A stretch of DNA of 64,000 nt, taken from Dyella_B jejuensis (GTDB taxonomy: Bacteria; Pseudomonadota; Gammaproteobacteria; Xanthomonadales; Rhodanobacteraceae). The DNA is taken from contig NZ_JADIKJ010000001.1 in the NCBI RefSeq assembly GCF_044904675.1, positions 310,001 to 374,000 of the forward strand. Reading direction: 5' to 3'. Below the pieces are notes generated by a model. That model had not been told where the DNA came from and did no database searches. It saw only the letters and a list, made by a program, of their open reading frames with translations. This document shows, piece after piece, positions 25,603 through 33,288 of this stretch (position 1 is its first letter; each line of letters opens with the position of its first letter). A program made the translations under genes and the position numbers.

Positions 25603-26979
25603 TCAGTTCATCAGGCGAGCGTGCAAGTCATGCTCGTCCGCCGCCTCGATCAGCACCTCGACAAATTGCCCGGGCTTCAACCCCTGCCCGTTGCCAATGC
25701 GCACGACACCATCGATTTCCGGCGCATCCGCCGCCGAGCGGGCAAGCGCGCCCTCGGCACCCGCCTCGTCGACCAGCACCTTGATGGTACGGCCAACCTT
25801 GCGTTGCAGTTTTGCCGCGGAAATCTCTGCCTGCACCGCCATGAACTGCTCCAGGCGATCTTCCTTCAGTTCCTCGGAAACCGGATTCGGCAACTCGTTC
25901 GCCTTCGCGCCTTCCACCGGGGAATAGGTAAAGGCGCCAACGCGATCGAGTTCGGCCTCGCGCAGGAAATCGAGCAATTCCTCGAACTCCGCATCCGTCT
26001 CGCCAGGGAAGCCGACGATGAAGGTGCTGCGCAAAGTAATCTCCGGCACCTGCTTGCGCCAGTTCTGGATGCGCTCCAGCGTCTTGTCGATGTTGCCGGG
26101 ACGCTTCATCAATTTGAGGATGCGCGGACTGGCGTGCTGGAACGGAATATCCAGATACGGAAGGAGCTTGCCCTGCGCCATCAGCGGCATGATTTCATCG
26201 ACATGCGGGTATGGATAGACATAGTGCAGGCGCGTCCACACGCCGAGTTCGGACAGGCCTTCGCACAACTCGGTCATGCGCGTGCGGTAGCTGTTGTCGC
26301 GCCAGCGGCGTTCGGCATATTTCATGTCCACGCCATAAGCGCTGGTGTCCTGCGAAATGACCAGCAGCTCTTTCACGCCGCCCTTGACCAGGCGCTCGGC
26401 TTCGAGCAACACCTCGTCCACCGGGCGCGACACCAGGTCGCCGCGCATGGAGGGAATGATGCAAAAACTGCAACGATGATTGCAGCCTTCGGAAATTTTC
26501 AGGTATGCGTAGTGCTTCGGCGTCAGCTTGACGCCGACCGAGCCATCGGTCTGGGCGTCTAGACGGCCAAGTGGAACGATATCCAGCAGCGGATTGCGCC
26601 TGGGCGGGAGCGCCGCATGCACCGCATTCATCACACTGGCGTAATCCTGCGGACCGGTAATGGCGAGCACGTCCGGATACGCTTCGCGGATCAGTTCCGA
26701 ACGCTTGCCCAGGCATCCGGTTACGATCACCTTGCCGTTCTCGTGCAGTGCCTCGCCGATCGCATCCAGCGATTCCTGCACCGCCGCATCGATAAAGCCG
26801 CAGGTATTGACCACCACCGCATCCGCCGCGTCGTAGCTGGGCACGATCTCGTAACCCTCCACCTTGAGCTGGGTGAGGATGCGCTCGGAATCGACCAGCG
26901 CCTTGGGGCAGCCGAGGGATATCATGCCTACCCTGGGGGCCGGGCCAACGTTAATCTTTGTTTCTAAAGATTTTTTCAC
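25603..26979 (-). CDS. rimO: Ribosomal protein uS12 methylthiotransferase RimO
   Basis: A 458-residue radical-SAM enzyme that adds a methylthio group to Asp of ribosomal protein S12. The N-terminal MTTase domain has its three cluster cysteines in ISLGCPKALVDSE, NTCGFIDAA and VTGCLGKR. The radical-SAM cluster motif is CNHRCSFC at about 163-170. A TRAM domain closes the protein. The start is GTG 26977-26979 (KKSLETKINVGPAPRVG). The first ~25 codons and the region upstream are not at the original locus boundary: a diverged second copy lies 2.2 kb away, and the SLGCP codons coincide with the edge of an inserted segment, so the present 5' end appears to have been supplied by that insertion. Confidence 0.97.
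   Translation of the reverse strand: MKKSLETKINVGPAPRVGMISLGCPKALVDSERILTQLKVEGYEIVPSYDAADAVVVNTCGFIDAAVQESLDAIGEALHENGKVIVTGCLGKRSELIREAYPDVLAITGPQDYASVMNAVHAALPPRRNPLLDIVPLGRLDAQTDGSVGVKLTPKHYAYLKISEGCNHRCSFCIIPSMRGDLVSRPVDEVLLEAERLVKGGVKELLVISQDTSAYGVDMKYAERRWRDNSYRTRMTELCEGLSELGVWTRLHYVYPYPHVDEIMPLMAQGKLLPYLDIPFQHASPRILKLMKRPGNIDKTLERIQNWRKQVPEITLRSTFIVGFPGETDAEFEELLDFLREAELDRVGAFTYSPVEGAKANELPNPVSEELKEDRLEQFMAVQAEISAAKLQRKVGRTIKVLVDEAGAEGALARSAADAPEIDGVVRIGNGQGLKPGQFVEVLIEAADEHDLHARLMN
26905..26917. repeat. Insertion core copy 1, inside rimO codons SLGCP
   Basis: GGGGCAGCCGAGG, identical to 29125-29137 and 11/13 identical to 32397-32409, all in the same orientation. Left of it is the rimO body; right of it (26918 to about 27035) is sequence homologous to the stretch right of copy 2. 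Confidence 0.65.
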
Positions 26980-27029
26980 TAGTTCACCGAGATTGCCAGG
27001 ATAGTGCCCTAGCTGACAAAACCAATATT

Positions 27030-27194
27030 TTACCCTTCAACCGCCCTTCGGCGCTTGGCTTCGGCAATATGGTCCAAAGCGCGACGGAGTTCATCCGCGC
27101 CACCATCCGCACAGACCTGGGAGAGGTATTCGGCGATCGCCCCTTTGCTGTCGAGGTAGTCGGCAATGTCGAAGGGGAGGAGTTTGTTGGACAC
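27030..27194 (-). pseudogene. Truncated addiction-module antidote (HigA-like N-terminal part)
   Basis: 54 codons from GTG 27192-27194, preceded by a very good ribosome binding site (AGGAGAGGA). The reading NKLLPFDIADYLDSKGAIAEYLSQ, then DELRRALDHIAEAK, matches the N-terminal half of the probable addiction-module antidote family (about 100 residues). The helix-turn-helix half that should follow is missing. The stop codon TAA lies in GGGTAAAAT, the same bases that begin the homology between the two module ends, so the gene was cut at the module boundary. No toxin partner is present. Confidence 0.6.
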
Positions 27195-27315
27195 CGCTTC
27201 CTCTCCTCTTTGAGGGCATGCTGTTGGCCTATGGTACTCAGCTAAGATCAGCCCTACGCGCAAGAAAGCTCACCGTGTCCCTTGGACGCCACGAACGGAC
27301 CAACAGCGAGGCAGC

Positions 27316-28722
27316 ATGGAAGTCGAAGTAAAGCAAGTGACCGAGGATGAGGTTAAGGCGCTCCTGAGCCTCCAGGAGTCTCATTTTGTGGATCTCAAAG
27401 CTGCGGCAATAGCGCCGGCCAAGCTCAGCCGAACGATTTCCGCGTTCGCCAATACCAGTGGCGGCGAGATCTACGTGGGCATCCAGGAAGAGGACAACCT
27501 AGATGGCAAGCGCCGTACTTGGGATGGCTTTGCCGACCAAGAGGCTGCCAACCCGATATTCCAGGTCATAGCGGAAAATGGTGCTCTCGCGGGCATGGTG
27601 CGCGCTGAATTCTTGACAGCCGAGGATCTCACCGGCCTGGTCTTGCATCTGACGATATTCAAGAGCAGAGAAATCGTCTTCTCAACTGAAAAGAAGGCTT
27701 TCATTCGGCGAAGTGCACAGAGCCTGACTGTCTCAGATGACGCTTTGGAGCGCCTACGCTACGACAAAGGAGTCAAGTCGTACGAGGACGAATTGCTGAA
27801 CATTGATACGGCCGACATTACCAATTCGGCCACCGTGATTGATTTCATGCTCAGTATCGTTCCTACCGGCGAGCCAGATGAGTGGCTAAAAAAGCAACAG
27901 GTCATTATCGATAATCGTGCAACGGTGGCTGGCGTTCTACTGTTCTCCGATCTACCGCAAGCTACGCTCGCCAAACGAAGCGCGGTCAAGGTGCTTCGGT
28001 ATCAAACCAAGACTGACGCCGAGCGAGATTTCCTAGCATTCGATCCGATCACTATTGAGGGGCCGATTTACAGTCTGATCTACGATTGCGTCGAAAAGGT
28101 CAAAGAGATCATCGAAAGCATCGAGAAGCTGGGCCCCAACGGGATGGAGCGGATCCAATATCCTCATGAGGCCTTGCATGAGATCCTCACAAACGCTGTC
28201 TTGCATAGGGACTATAACGCCGCTGCCGACGTACAGGTGCGAATCTTCGACAATCGTGTCGAAATCGAAAGCCCTGGCCGACTTCCAGGGCACGTTACCC
28301 TGGGCAACATTATTCAGACGCAGTTCGCTCGCAACCCGAAGCTAGTGCGTTTGATTAATAAGTTCGAAAATCCACCCAATAAGGACGTCGGCGAAGGTCT
28401 AAATACCGCTTTCGATGCAATGAATAAGCTGCGCTTGAAAAAGCCGATAATCGTCGAGACAGATACATCTGTAACAGTGACTCTACGTCACGAATCTTTA
28501 GGCTCGCCCGAACAGATGGTTATGGAGTACCTCTCGAAGAACGACCTCATCACCAACGGCATTGGACGCGAGATCACCGGCATATCCTCTGAAAACACTA
28601 TGAAGTCCGTGTTCTACCGACTCAGAGACACCGGTCAAATCGTGCAGGTTAAGGAGGCCGGTAAGAAACCCGCCTGGCGCCAGGTACGGGCCGCCAACGA
28701 CGATGCGCCCCCAACCCGCTGA
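27316..28722 (+). CDS. AlbA_2 (Schlafen-type) domain and GHKL-like ATPase, putative regulator or defence protein
   Basis: 468 residues. The N-terminal AlbA_2 domain (about 10-130) has the family stretch ESHFVDLKAAAIAPAKLSRTISAFANTSGGEIYVGIQE. A linker leads to a C-terminal HATPase_c_4-like region with EALHEILTNAVLHRDY (about 284-298, the N-box that binds ATP-Mg) and EGLNTAFDAMNKL, followed by a winged-helix-like end. Such proteins are annotated as RecG-related or divergent AAA-4 regulators and several occur in phage-defence islands. Base composition is visibly lower in GC than the flanks, consistent with transfer. Start ATG 27316 with GAGG upstream. It is the only full-size gene of module A. 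Confidence 0.85.
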   Translation: MEVEVKQVTEDEVKALLSLQESHFVDLKAAAIAPAKLSRTISAFANTSGGEIYVGIQEEDNLDGKRRTWDGFADQEAANPIFQVIAENGALAGMVRAEFLTAEDLTGLVLHLTIFKSREIVFSTEKKAFIRRSAQSLTVSDDALERLRYDKGVKSYEDELLNIDTADITNSATVIDFMLSIVPTGEPDEWLKKQQVIIDNRATVAGVLLFSDLPQATLAKRSAVKVLRYQTKTDAERDFLAFDPITIEGPIYSLIYDCVEKVKEIIESIEKLGPNGMERIQYPHEALHEILTNAVLHRDYNAAADVQVRIFDNRVEIESPGRLPGHVTLGNIIQTQFARNPKLVRLINKFENPPNKDVGEGLNTAFDAMNKLRLKKPIIVETDTSVTVTLRHESLGSPEQMVMEYLSKNDLITNGIGREITGISSENTMKSVFYRLRDTGQIVQVKEAGKKPAWRQVRAANDDAPPTR

Positions 28723-28778
28723 TCCGGTTTGGGCTCCTCAAGGTGCATCGATCGCCATCATCGGAGGCGCTTAGAGGC

Positions 28779-29039
28779 TTAGACGTCCTCCACTGAAATG
28801 ATCGCCCAAAGCCATCTTTCGAATCTCTTGCCGTTGAAGTGCTCGTCTAGGCTCTTGGGCGTAGGTACAGGCTCTCCGCGATCGAGTGCCTCTCCAATCC
28901 AAAACGCAACCGCCTTTTCAGCGTTTGCATACGCCTCGTCCAACGAATCACCGGCAGAGAAGCAGCCGGGAAGATCGGGAACAACCGCACCCCACGCAGT
29001 CGCTTCGTCGCCGCACTCAATGGCGATTGGATACTTCAT
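28779..29039 (-). CDS. HicB-family antitoxin without HicA partner
   Basis: An 86-residue HicB antitoxin. It has the partial RNase-H fold signature KYPIAIECGDEATAWGAVVPDLPGCFSAGDSLDEAYANAEKAV and ends WLWAIISVEDV, as full-length short HicB proteins do. HicB neutralises the mRNA-cleaving HicA toxin, whose gene normally adjoins it. No hicA frame is visible upstream in the 29040-29110 gap or downstream. The start is ATG 29037-29039 or the GTG two codons upstream. A perfect palindrome lies just before the gene and is probably its autoregulatory site. Confidence 0.85.
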   Translation of the reverse strand: MKYPIAIECGDEATAWGAVVPDLPGCFSAGDSLDEAYANAEKAVAFWIGEALDRGEPVPTPKSLDEHFNGKRFERWLWAIISVEDV

Positions 29040-29057
29040 AGACACACTGAGGATCGA

Positions 29058-29083
29058 TTTTGACGTCAGACCTTACGTCAAAA
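29058..29083. promoter_or_regulatory. Palindromic operator upstream of hicB
   Basis: Perfect nine-base arms TTTTGACGT (29058-29066) and ACGTCAAAA (29075-29083) around an eight-base spacer, 19-44 bp upstream of the hicB ATG. The half-site spacing, close to one and a half helical turns, fits a dimeric DNA-binding protein. Confidence 0.65.
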
Positions 29084-29110
29084 CGTCTGCACTACGAGGC
29101 AACCGGTATA

Positions 29111-29140
29111 TATCCAGTATCCCAGGGGCAGCCGAGGCTG
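29111..29140. repeat. Insertion core copy 2 with module A right end
   Basis: The core GGGGCAGCCGAGG is at 29125-29137 and extends to GCCGAGGCTG at 29131-29140, shared with copy 3. The sequence TATATATCCAGT ends seven bases before GGGC, with the same spacing as in copy 3, marking equivalent right ends of the two modules. Confidence 0.65.
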
Positions 29141-29199
29141 ACCAGCCCGATTTTGGGCGCGGGCGCAATATTGGTCTTTGATATTAAATGCTTTTTCAC
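29125..29199 (-). pseudogene. Second, diverged rimO 5' end (25 codons)
   Basis: From GTG 29197-29199 the minus strand reads KKHLISKTNIAPAPKIGLVS then LGCP, against KKSLETKINVGPAPRVGMIS and LGCP in rimO. After Pro the homology stops and the frame ends within ten codons. The upstream region, including GGGTAAAAT, is also shared with the rimO upstream region. This is a second rimO start module without a rimO body. Confidence 0.75.
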
Positions 29200-29427
29200 T
29201 AGCTCACCGAATTTCACAGGGACGAGAGCGCCCTAATTCACTAAGCCGGAATTTTACCCTGTTGCCGGCTTCGGGTCGAAAGCGGACACCAAGCCGCGTC
29301 CGTGCACAATACTCAACCTTAGGTGACCAGGCCGCCGACCGGTATGGTCAGTCGAAGGCTCGCATCGACCGACAGAAACCGCCCCATTCCGGCTAGTCGC
29401 GACGATCAGCTTTCTCGAAGGCCGATT
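29200..29427. other. Left end of module B, no gene
   Basis: The first ~65 bp match the region upstream of the rimO start (shared ATTTTACCCT at the far edge). The remaining ~160 bp hold no gene, terminator or repeat I can identify. Confidence 0.5.
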
Positions 29428-29485
29428 GCCAAACGCCCAAAATCAGCGGCGCGCTTAGCGTGTGCGCTGGATTGAGTTGTTAGCC
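29428..29485 (-). repeat. Integron attC-like site at the 3' end of the protease gene
   Basis: On the minus strand the 58 bp begin GGCTAACAACTCAATCCAGC and end CGCTGATTTTGGGCGTTTGGC less its last base beyond 20. This parallels attC sites: an R'' box (CTAAC), a CAATCCAGCG arm complementary to the CGCTG arm, and an R' box GCGTTTGGC that differs from GCGTTRGGC at one base. The protease stop codon (29455-29457) lies inside it, as is common in gene cassettes. No intI gene is in the window. Confidence 0.5.
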
Positions 29486-30357
29486 TCCGCCGACTGAAGC
29501 TGAGTACGGGTATTCGCGGGTGCAGATATCACGCCTTCTATCCATTGGATGTAGCTTGAGACGCGAACGGCATACACGATTTCGCCGTAGAGGCCCTCGA
29601 CGAACGGGCGACCCGGTGCCCATTTTCTCCAAAAGGGATGGCCCGTTGGGTATTTGCCCCAAGAGGCCAGGCCGACGAGTTGCCTTGAACTCCCGTCCCC
29701 GACGAGCAAGGGGCCGCCGCTGTCACCGCTCCCCGTGATGCCTTCAAGAGGCAGGGCGGACGGTGGCGGGTCAAATCGATACCAGACATAGCGTGCGTCG
29801 TCACCCACTATCACATTGAAGGCACGGCGCAAAACGGTGCGGTGCGCGCTGTGGGGGTCCTGGCCTTTGGTGCCATTGCCCGTGGCGCCCTTGCCCAAAA
29901 GCTCTACGGTCATCCCCAGTTCTTTGTTCCCGCGATAAAGAGAAACAGGAGTTACATCCTTCACTGGCGACGCAAGTTCAATCAGCGCGATATCGTTAGA
30001 CGATGCGAGAAATGCAGACATCTTGGATAGGTCGCCGGACGCCAATGCCTCCGTGATCAGTTGGTCGGGCAGTTTCTTGTAGCCGGGATATGTGACGACA
30101 CGTTTGACCTTGCGCGCCACACCGCCGATAGATACTTCGTCTTCCATGCCTTGCATTTGCATTGGCGCTGCGTGTGCTGCAGTTACGACCCACTGAGGCG
30201 CAATTAAGACACCCTGCCCCTCTCCAGGCATATCTACCAGTGCGGGAAATGCCGAAGCCGGGACTCGATATTTGGCATCATCAACGTCTGCCCTGATGAC
30301 AACGGCTCCGACAGCGGTCGATACAGCCAACAGGCAAAAGGCGAGGCTCCACTTCAT
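29455..30357 (-). CDS. Secreted trypsin-like serine protease (S1 family)
   Basis: 300 residues with a Sec signal peptide (MKWSLAFCLLAVSTAVGA). The chymotrypsin-fold triad is complete: His in WVVTAAHA (about residue 62), Asp in SNDIALIEL (about 120) and Ser in GSGDSGGPLL (about 211), with the oxyanion Gly. The tail after QWIEGVISAP is low-complexity and ends NNSIQRTR inside the attC-like site. Likely periplasmic or extracellular; substrate unknown. It is flanked by gene-free DNA on both sides and carried in module B, so it is accessory, probably acquired as a cassette. Confidence 0.88.
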   Translation of the reverse strand: MKWSLAFCLLAVSTAVGAVVIRADVDDAKYRVPASAFPALVDMPGEGQGVLIAPQWVVTAAHAAPMQMQGMEDEVSIGGVARKVKRVVTYPGYKKLPDQLITEALASGDLSKMSAFLASSNDIALIELASPVKDVTPVSLYRGNKELGMTVELLGKGATGNGTKGQDPHSAHRTVLRRAFNVIVGDDARYVWYRFDPPPSALPLEGITGSGDSGGPLLVGDGSSRQLVGLASWGKYPTGHPFWRKWAPGRPFVEGLYGEIVYAVRVSSYIQWIEGVISAPANTRTQLQSAEANNSIQRTR

Positions 30358-30789
30358 TTATTCATCCTCATCATTCTCCAGAATCACAGTGGCGACGCAC
30401 GTCTTTGCGCGGCGGACGGATACGGCCACGTCAGAAACAGTCAGGGGAGTGAATGAGCAAACAATATGCCATCTCTTGATTGAGACGAGTGGCCATCGGA
30501 ATCATGGAGTTACGGTGAAACACTATCGCGTGTTGCAGCGTCCGCGGACACTCCTGCGGACACCCACCCGGACAGTCGACGAAAGTAGGCCGCTAAGCGT
30601 TCGCCTCATCGTTGATCACCCAGTTCGTAACCGATTGATTGGCGCAAATGGCTGCCGCGCGGTGGCGGCGTCCGCTTTTAGTTGCGGATGGCGCCGAAAC
30701 TTCCCGTGTGTGGGCATACACGCCGAAACATCACTGAGCCTTGCCCAACGCGTTTCCGATTTAGCGACTCTAACTTGCTTGTTCGCCGA
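30358..30789. other. 432 bp without a gene, between the protease and the serine hydrolase
   Basis: No coding frame with a family signature. Near the serine hydrolase stop the minus strand has GCGTTGGGC (about 30743-30751), which fits an integron R' box, and around 30665-30690 there is a GC-rich hairpin-like stretch. Both could be decayed attC sites but neither is convincing. The rest is unassigned. Confidence 0.4.
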
Positions 30790-32172
30790 TCATCGGGGGG
30801 TCACTTGCTTTTCCAGCCGCGAAGGAGCCACGCCATCTGGATAAAATTCGAGTGCCGTAACATGACCATCCGGCGACCTTACGACATGAAAATAGTCCGT
30901 GCCGTCGCCGGCATAATAGAGAAGATCGCCACTGGCTGGGGTCAATGGACGTTTGGGACCGGGGCTTCGCTGGATATAGAGCTGACCGCCCTCTGATGTT
31001 ATGACGTGCTTGGAATCTCCTTGGATTTCATACGTTCCCAAAAGAGCATCTTCGTCACGTTTGGTCAAAGTCACATCGACAAAATGCTGGTAAGGCTTCC
31101 CGATGGCCAGCGCGGCCAACTGAAGAGCAATGGCGTGTGTATTTGGTTTTCCGGAATCTGAGTTGGCGAGTACCGCAACGGTCACTTTCTCGCCAGGCAC
31201 GTAGACATATTGCGATGAGAAACCCTCAATACCGCCGTTGTGTTCGAAGGCCTGCTCGCCTCGCACGGTATATAGCATCACGCCATAGCCATAAGGAACG
31301 ATGCTTCCCTCCGGAAGTCTGGTGGGCGTCGTCATTTCTTTGAGCAGCGATGGCGGAAACACGTTGCTGGTGTTGAGGCCTATTGCCAAACGGCGTATGT
31401 CGTCAGCCGTCGAAGAGAGCGCCCCCGCAGTCATGGGACCGCTGATAGACACAAAAGGCGGCCGAGCCACGGTACCTTGCTCGTTAACACTGTAGCCCTG
31501 CACCAATTGATTGACGACAACATCGTCCGGGTAATAGCCCGAATGGTCCATGCCAAAGGGAGCCAGTACCAACTCACGTTCTACCTCGTCCCAGCGATGG
31601 CCCGTTACCTTTTCAATGACGGCACCCAGCAGCACATATCCCGAATTGCTGTAAAGCCACTTACTTCCGGGCTTGAAGTCCAATGGTTGCTTCGCAATCA
31701 AACCGACAAGCGTCTTGGTGTCCAACCTTAACGTTGGATCTGCATTCCAGTTGTCACTTACGCCAGCGGTATGGCTCAACAATTCGGCAAGGGTGATGTC
31801 TGAAGCGTGAGGAAATTCCGGCAGGAATTTGGACAAATGGTCGTCAAGAGATAGCTTTCCCTGTTGGCTCAGCAACAGGATGGTCGCTGCCGTCACGGTC
31901 TTGGTGATCGAGCCTATGCGATAGACATCATCATTCACCGATGGCACGTGAAGCTCTATGCTGGCCATTCCGCGCGAAGCCCGGTAAATCACCTTACCGT
32001 CCTTGGAGACCACCACGGAAACCCCTGGACCATCCTGTGCTGTAAAGCGAGACATGATTTGATCGGCAGAAGCGGTGAACGGCGATGTTCCCGAAGCGGT
32101 AGCCAAGGGAGCTAGGCCAAGCAACAAGACAGCTGCCAGCGCAGCTCGTGACGCGCGAACCGGATAATCCAT
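30790..32172 (-). CDS. Secreted beta-lactamase-fold serine hydrolase (class C/D-peptidase family)
   Basis: 460 residues from ATG 32170-32172 with GGGGGA upstream. Signal peptide MDYPVRASRAALAAVLLLGL, then a class-C-like beta-lactamase/penicillin-binding fold: nucleophile motif S88-I-T-K91 in RIGSITK, the Tyr motif YSNSGY, and the third motif HNGG in FEHNGGIEGF. A C-terminal beta-rich extension of about 100 residues follows (LLGTYEIQGDSKHVI to the end), as in D-aminopeptidase/esterase relatives. It may hydrolyse D-amino-acid peptides, esters or beta-lactams; the sequence does not decide. Cargo of module B. Confidence 0.88.
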   Translation of the reverse strand: MDYPVRASRAALAAVLLLGLAPLATASGTSPFTASADQIMSRFTAQDGPGVSVVVSKDGKVIYRASRGMASIELHVPSVNDDVYRIGSITKTVTAATILLLSQQGKLSLDDHLSKFLPEFPHASDITLAELLSHTAGVSDNWNADPTLRLDTKTLVGLIAKQPLDFKPGSKWLYSNSGYVLLGAVIEKVTGHRWDEVERELVLAPFGMDHSGYYPDDVVVNQLVQGYSVNEQGTVARPPFVSISGPMTAGALSSTADDIRRLAIGLNTSNVFPPSLLKEMTTPTRLPEGSIVPYGYGVMLYTVRGEQAFEHNGGIEGFSSQYVYVPGEKVTVAVLANSDSGKPNTHAIALQLAALAIGKPYQHFVDVTLTKRDEDALLGTYEIQGDSKHVITSEGGQLYIQRSPGPKRPLTPASGDLLYYAGDGTDYFHVVRSPDGHVTALEFYPDGVAPSRLEKQVTPR

Positions 32173-32377
32173 GTCATCCCCCGTGGCCGTTCGGGCCAAC
32201 TAAAAGCAAATACATAGCGGTCGAAACGGCTTTGATGGAGTGCCGAAAGGCATACAGACCAACATTACTCGTTGCGAAAAGCCCGCACGAATAAAGGACA
32301 GGAATAGCGAACACTTTTGACCACGGGACGACAGTTACACGCCCCATGCGGCCTAGATGCCAGCTCGCAAGATAGAT

Positions 32378-32412
32378 ATATATATCCAGTGCACTTAGGG
32401 CGGCCGAGGCTG
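32378..32412. repeat. Insertion core copy 3 with module B right end
   Basis: TATATATCCAGT (32379-32390) followed, after seven bases, by GGGCGGCCGAGGCTG. The core AGGGCGGCCGAGG is 11/13 identical to copies 1 and 2. Beyond it, on the minus strand, a TATAAT lies about 55 bp upstream of the core, perhaps the original rimO promoter. The remainder of 32173-32616 has no gene; it should contain the serine hydrolase promoter on the left and that of the dienelactone hydrolase gene on the right. Confidence 0.55.
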
Positions 32413-32616
32413 GGGGTAGCCTGGGACCTGGCCTGTCGGACCGCTCAATAAGCGATAAACCGAGAATTATAGCGGGATCCAGGAAATAGCGCGGGCACTC
32501 ACCCCTTACACGTTTTTATCGCGTCGTTCGCACACAGCGCACTGCATGCTGGCCGCGCCGCTTCACCCTCCCTAATCGTCCCCTAAAATCCCCGCACAAC
32601 CAGAAGGAACCGCATC

Positions 32617-33288
32617 ATGGGCAAGCACATCAATCTCCCGACCAACGGCACTCAATGCATCGGCGCCTACGTGGCCGAGGCGGAAGGCAAACCCAAGGGC
32701 GGGTTGGTGGTGATCCAGGAGATCTTCGGCGTCAACGAGCATATCCGCAACGTGGTGGACCGTTTCGCCGCGATGGGCTACACGGCTATCGCGCCGGCTT
32801 TCTTCGATCATCTGGAAACCGGCGTGGAGCTGGATTACTCCGAGCAAGGCATGCAGCGCGGCAAGCAACTGGTGGGCGAGGTAGGGCTCGACCGCGCGGT
32901 GGAAGATGTAGCCAGTGCTGCGGATGCCATCGCTTCCGCCGGCAAGATCGGGACCGTCGGTTATTGCTGGGGCGGTACCGTGGCGTTCCTGTCCGCGATC
33001 CGCCTGGGGCTGCCTTCGGTAAGCTATTACGGCGCTCGCAACGTGCCGTTCCTCGGTGAAACGCTCAAGGCACCGGTGATGTTCCATTTCGGCGAGAAAG
33101 ACCCTTCCATTTCTGCCGACATGGTCGCCAAGCATCGCCAGATGCTGCCGGACATGGACGTCTATACCTACGCGGGCGCAGGCCATGCCTTCAATCGGGA
33201 TATCGATCCCAGCCACTATCACCGGGAAAGCGCGGAGCTGGCCCTCAAACGCACGCTGGCTTTCTTCGATCATCTGGCGGGCGCATGA
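32617..33288 (+). CDS. Dienelactone hydrolase family protein
   Basis: A 223-residue alpha/beta hydrolase of the carboxymethylenebutenolidase family. The nucleophile is the Cys of VGYCWGG (about residue 111), with the acid Asp in FGEKDPSI and the His in AGAGHAFNRD. Family members open dienelactone rings in chloroaromatic breakdown, but most genomic copies have unknown substrates; no catechol pathway is nearby. Start ATG 32617 with AAGGA upstream. The stop overlaps the HIT gene start by four bases. Confidence 0.92.
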   Translation: MGKHINLPTNGTQCIGAYVAEAEGKPKGGLVVIQEIFGVNEHIRNVVDRFAAMGYTAIAPAFFDHLETGVELDYSEQGMQRGKQLVGEVGLDRAVEDVASAADAIASAGKIGTVGYCWGGTVAFLSAIRLGLPSVSYYGARNVPFLGETLKAPVMFHFGEKDPSISADMVAKHRQMLPDMDVYTYAGAGHAFNRDIDPSHYHRESAELALKRTLAFFDHLAGA

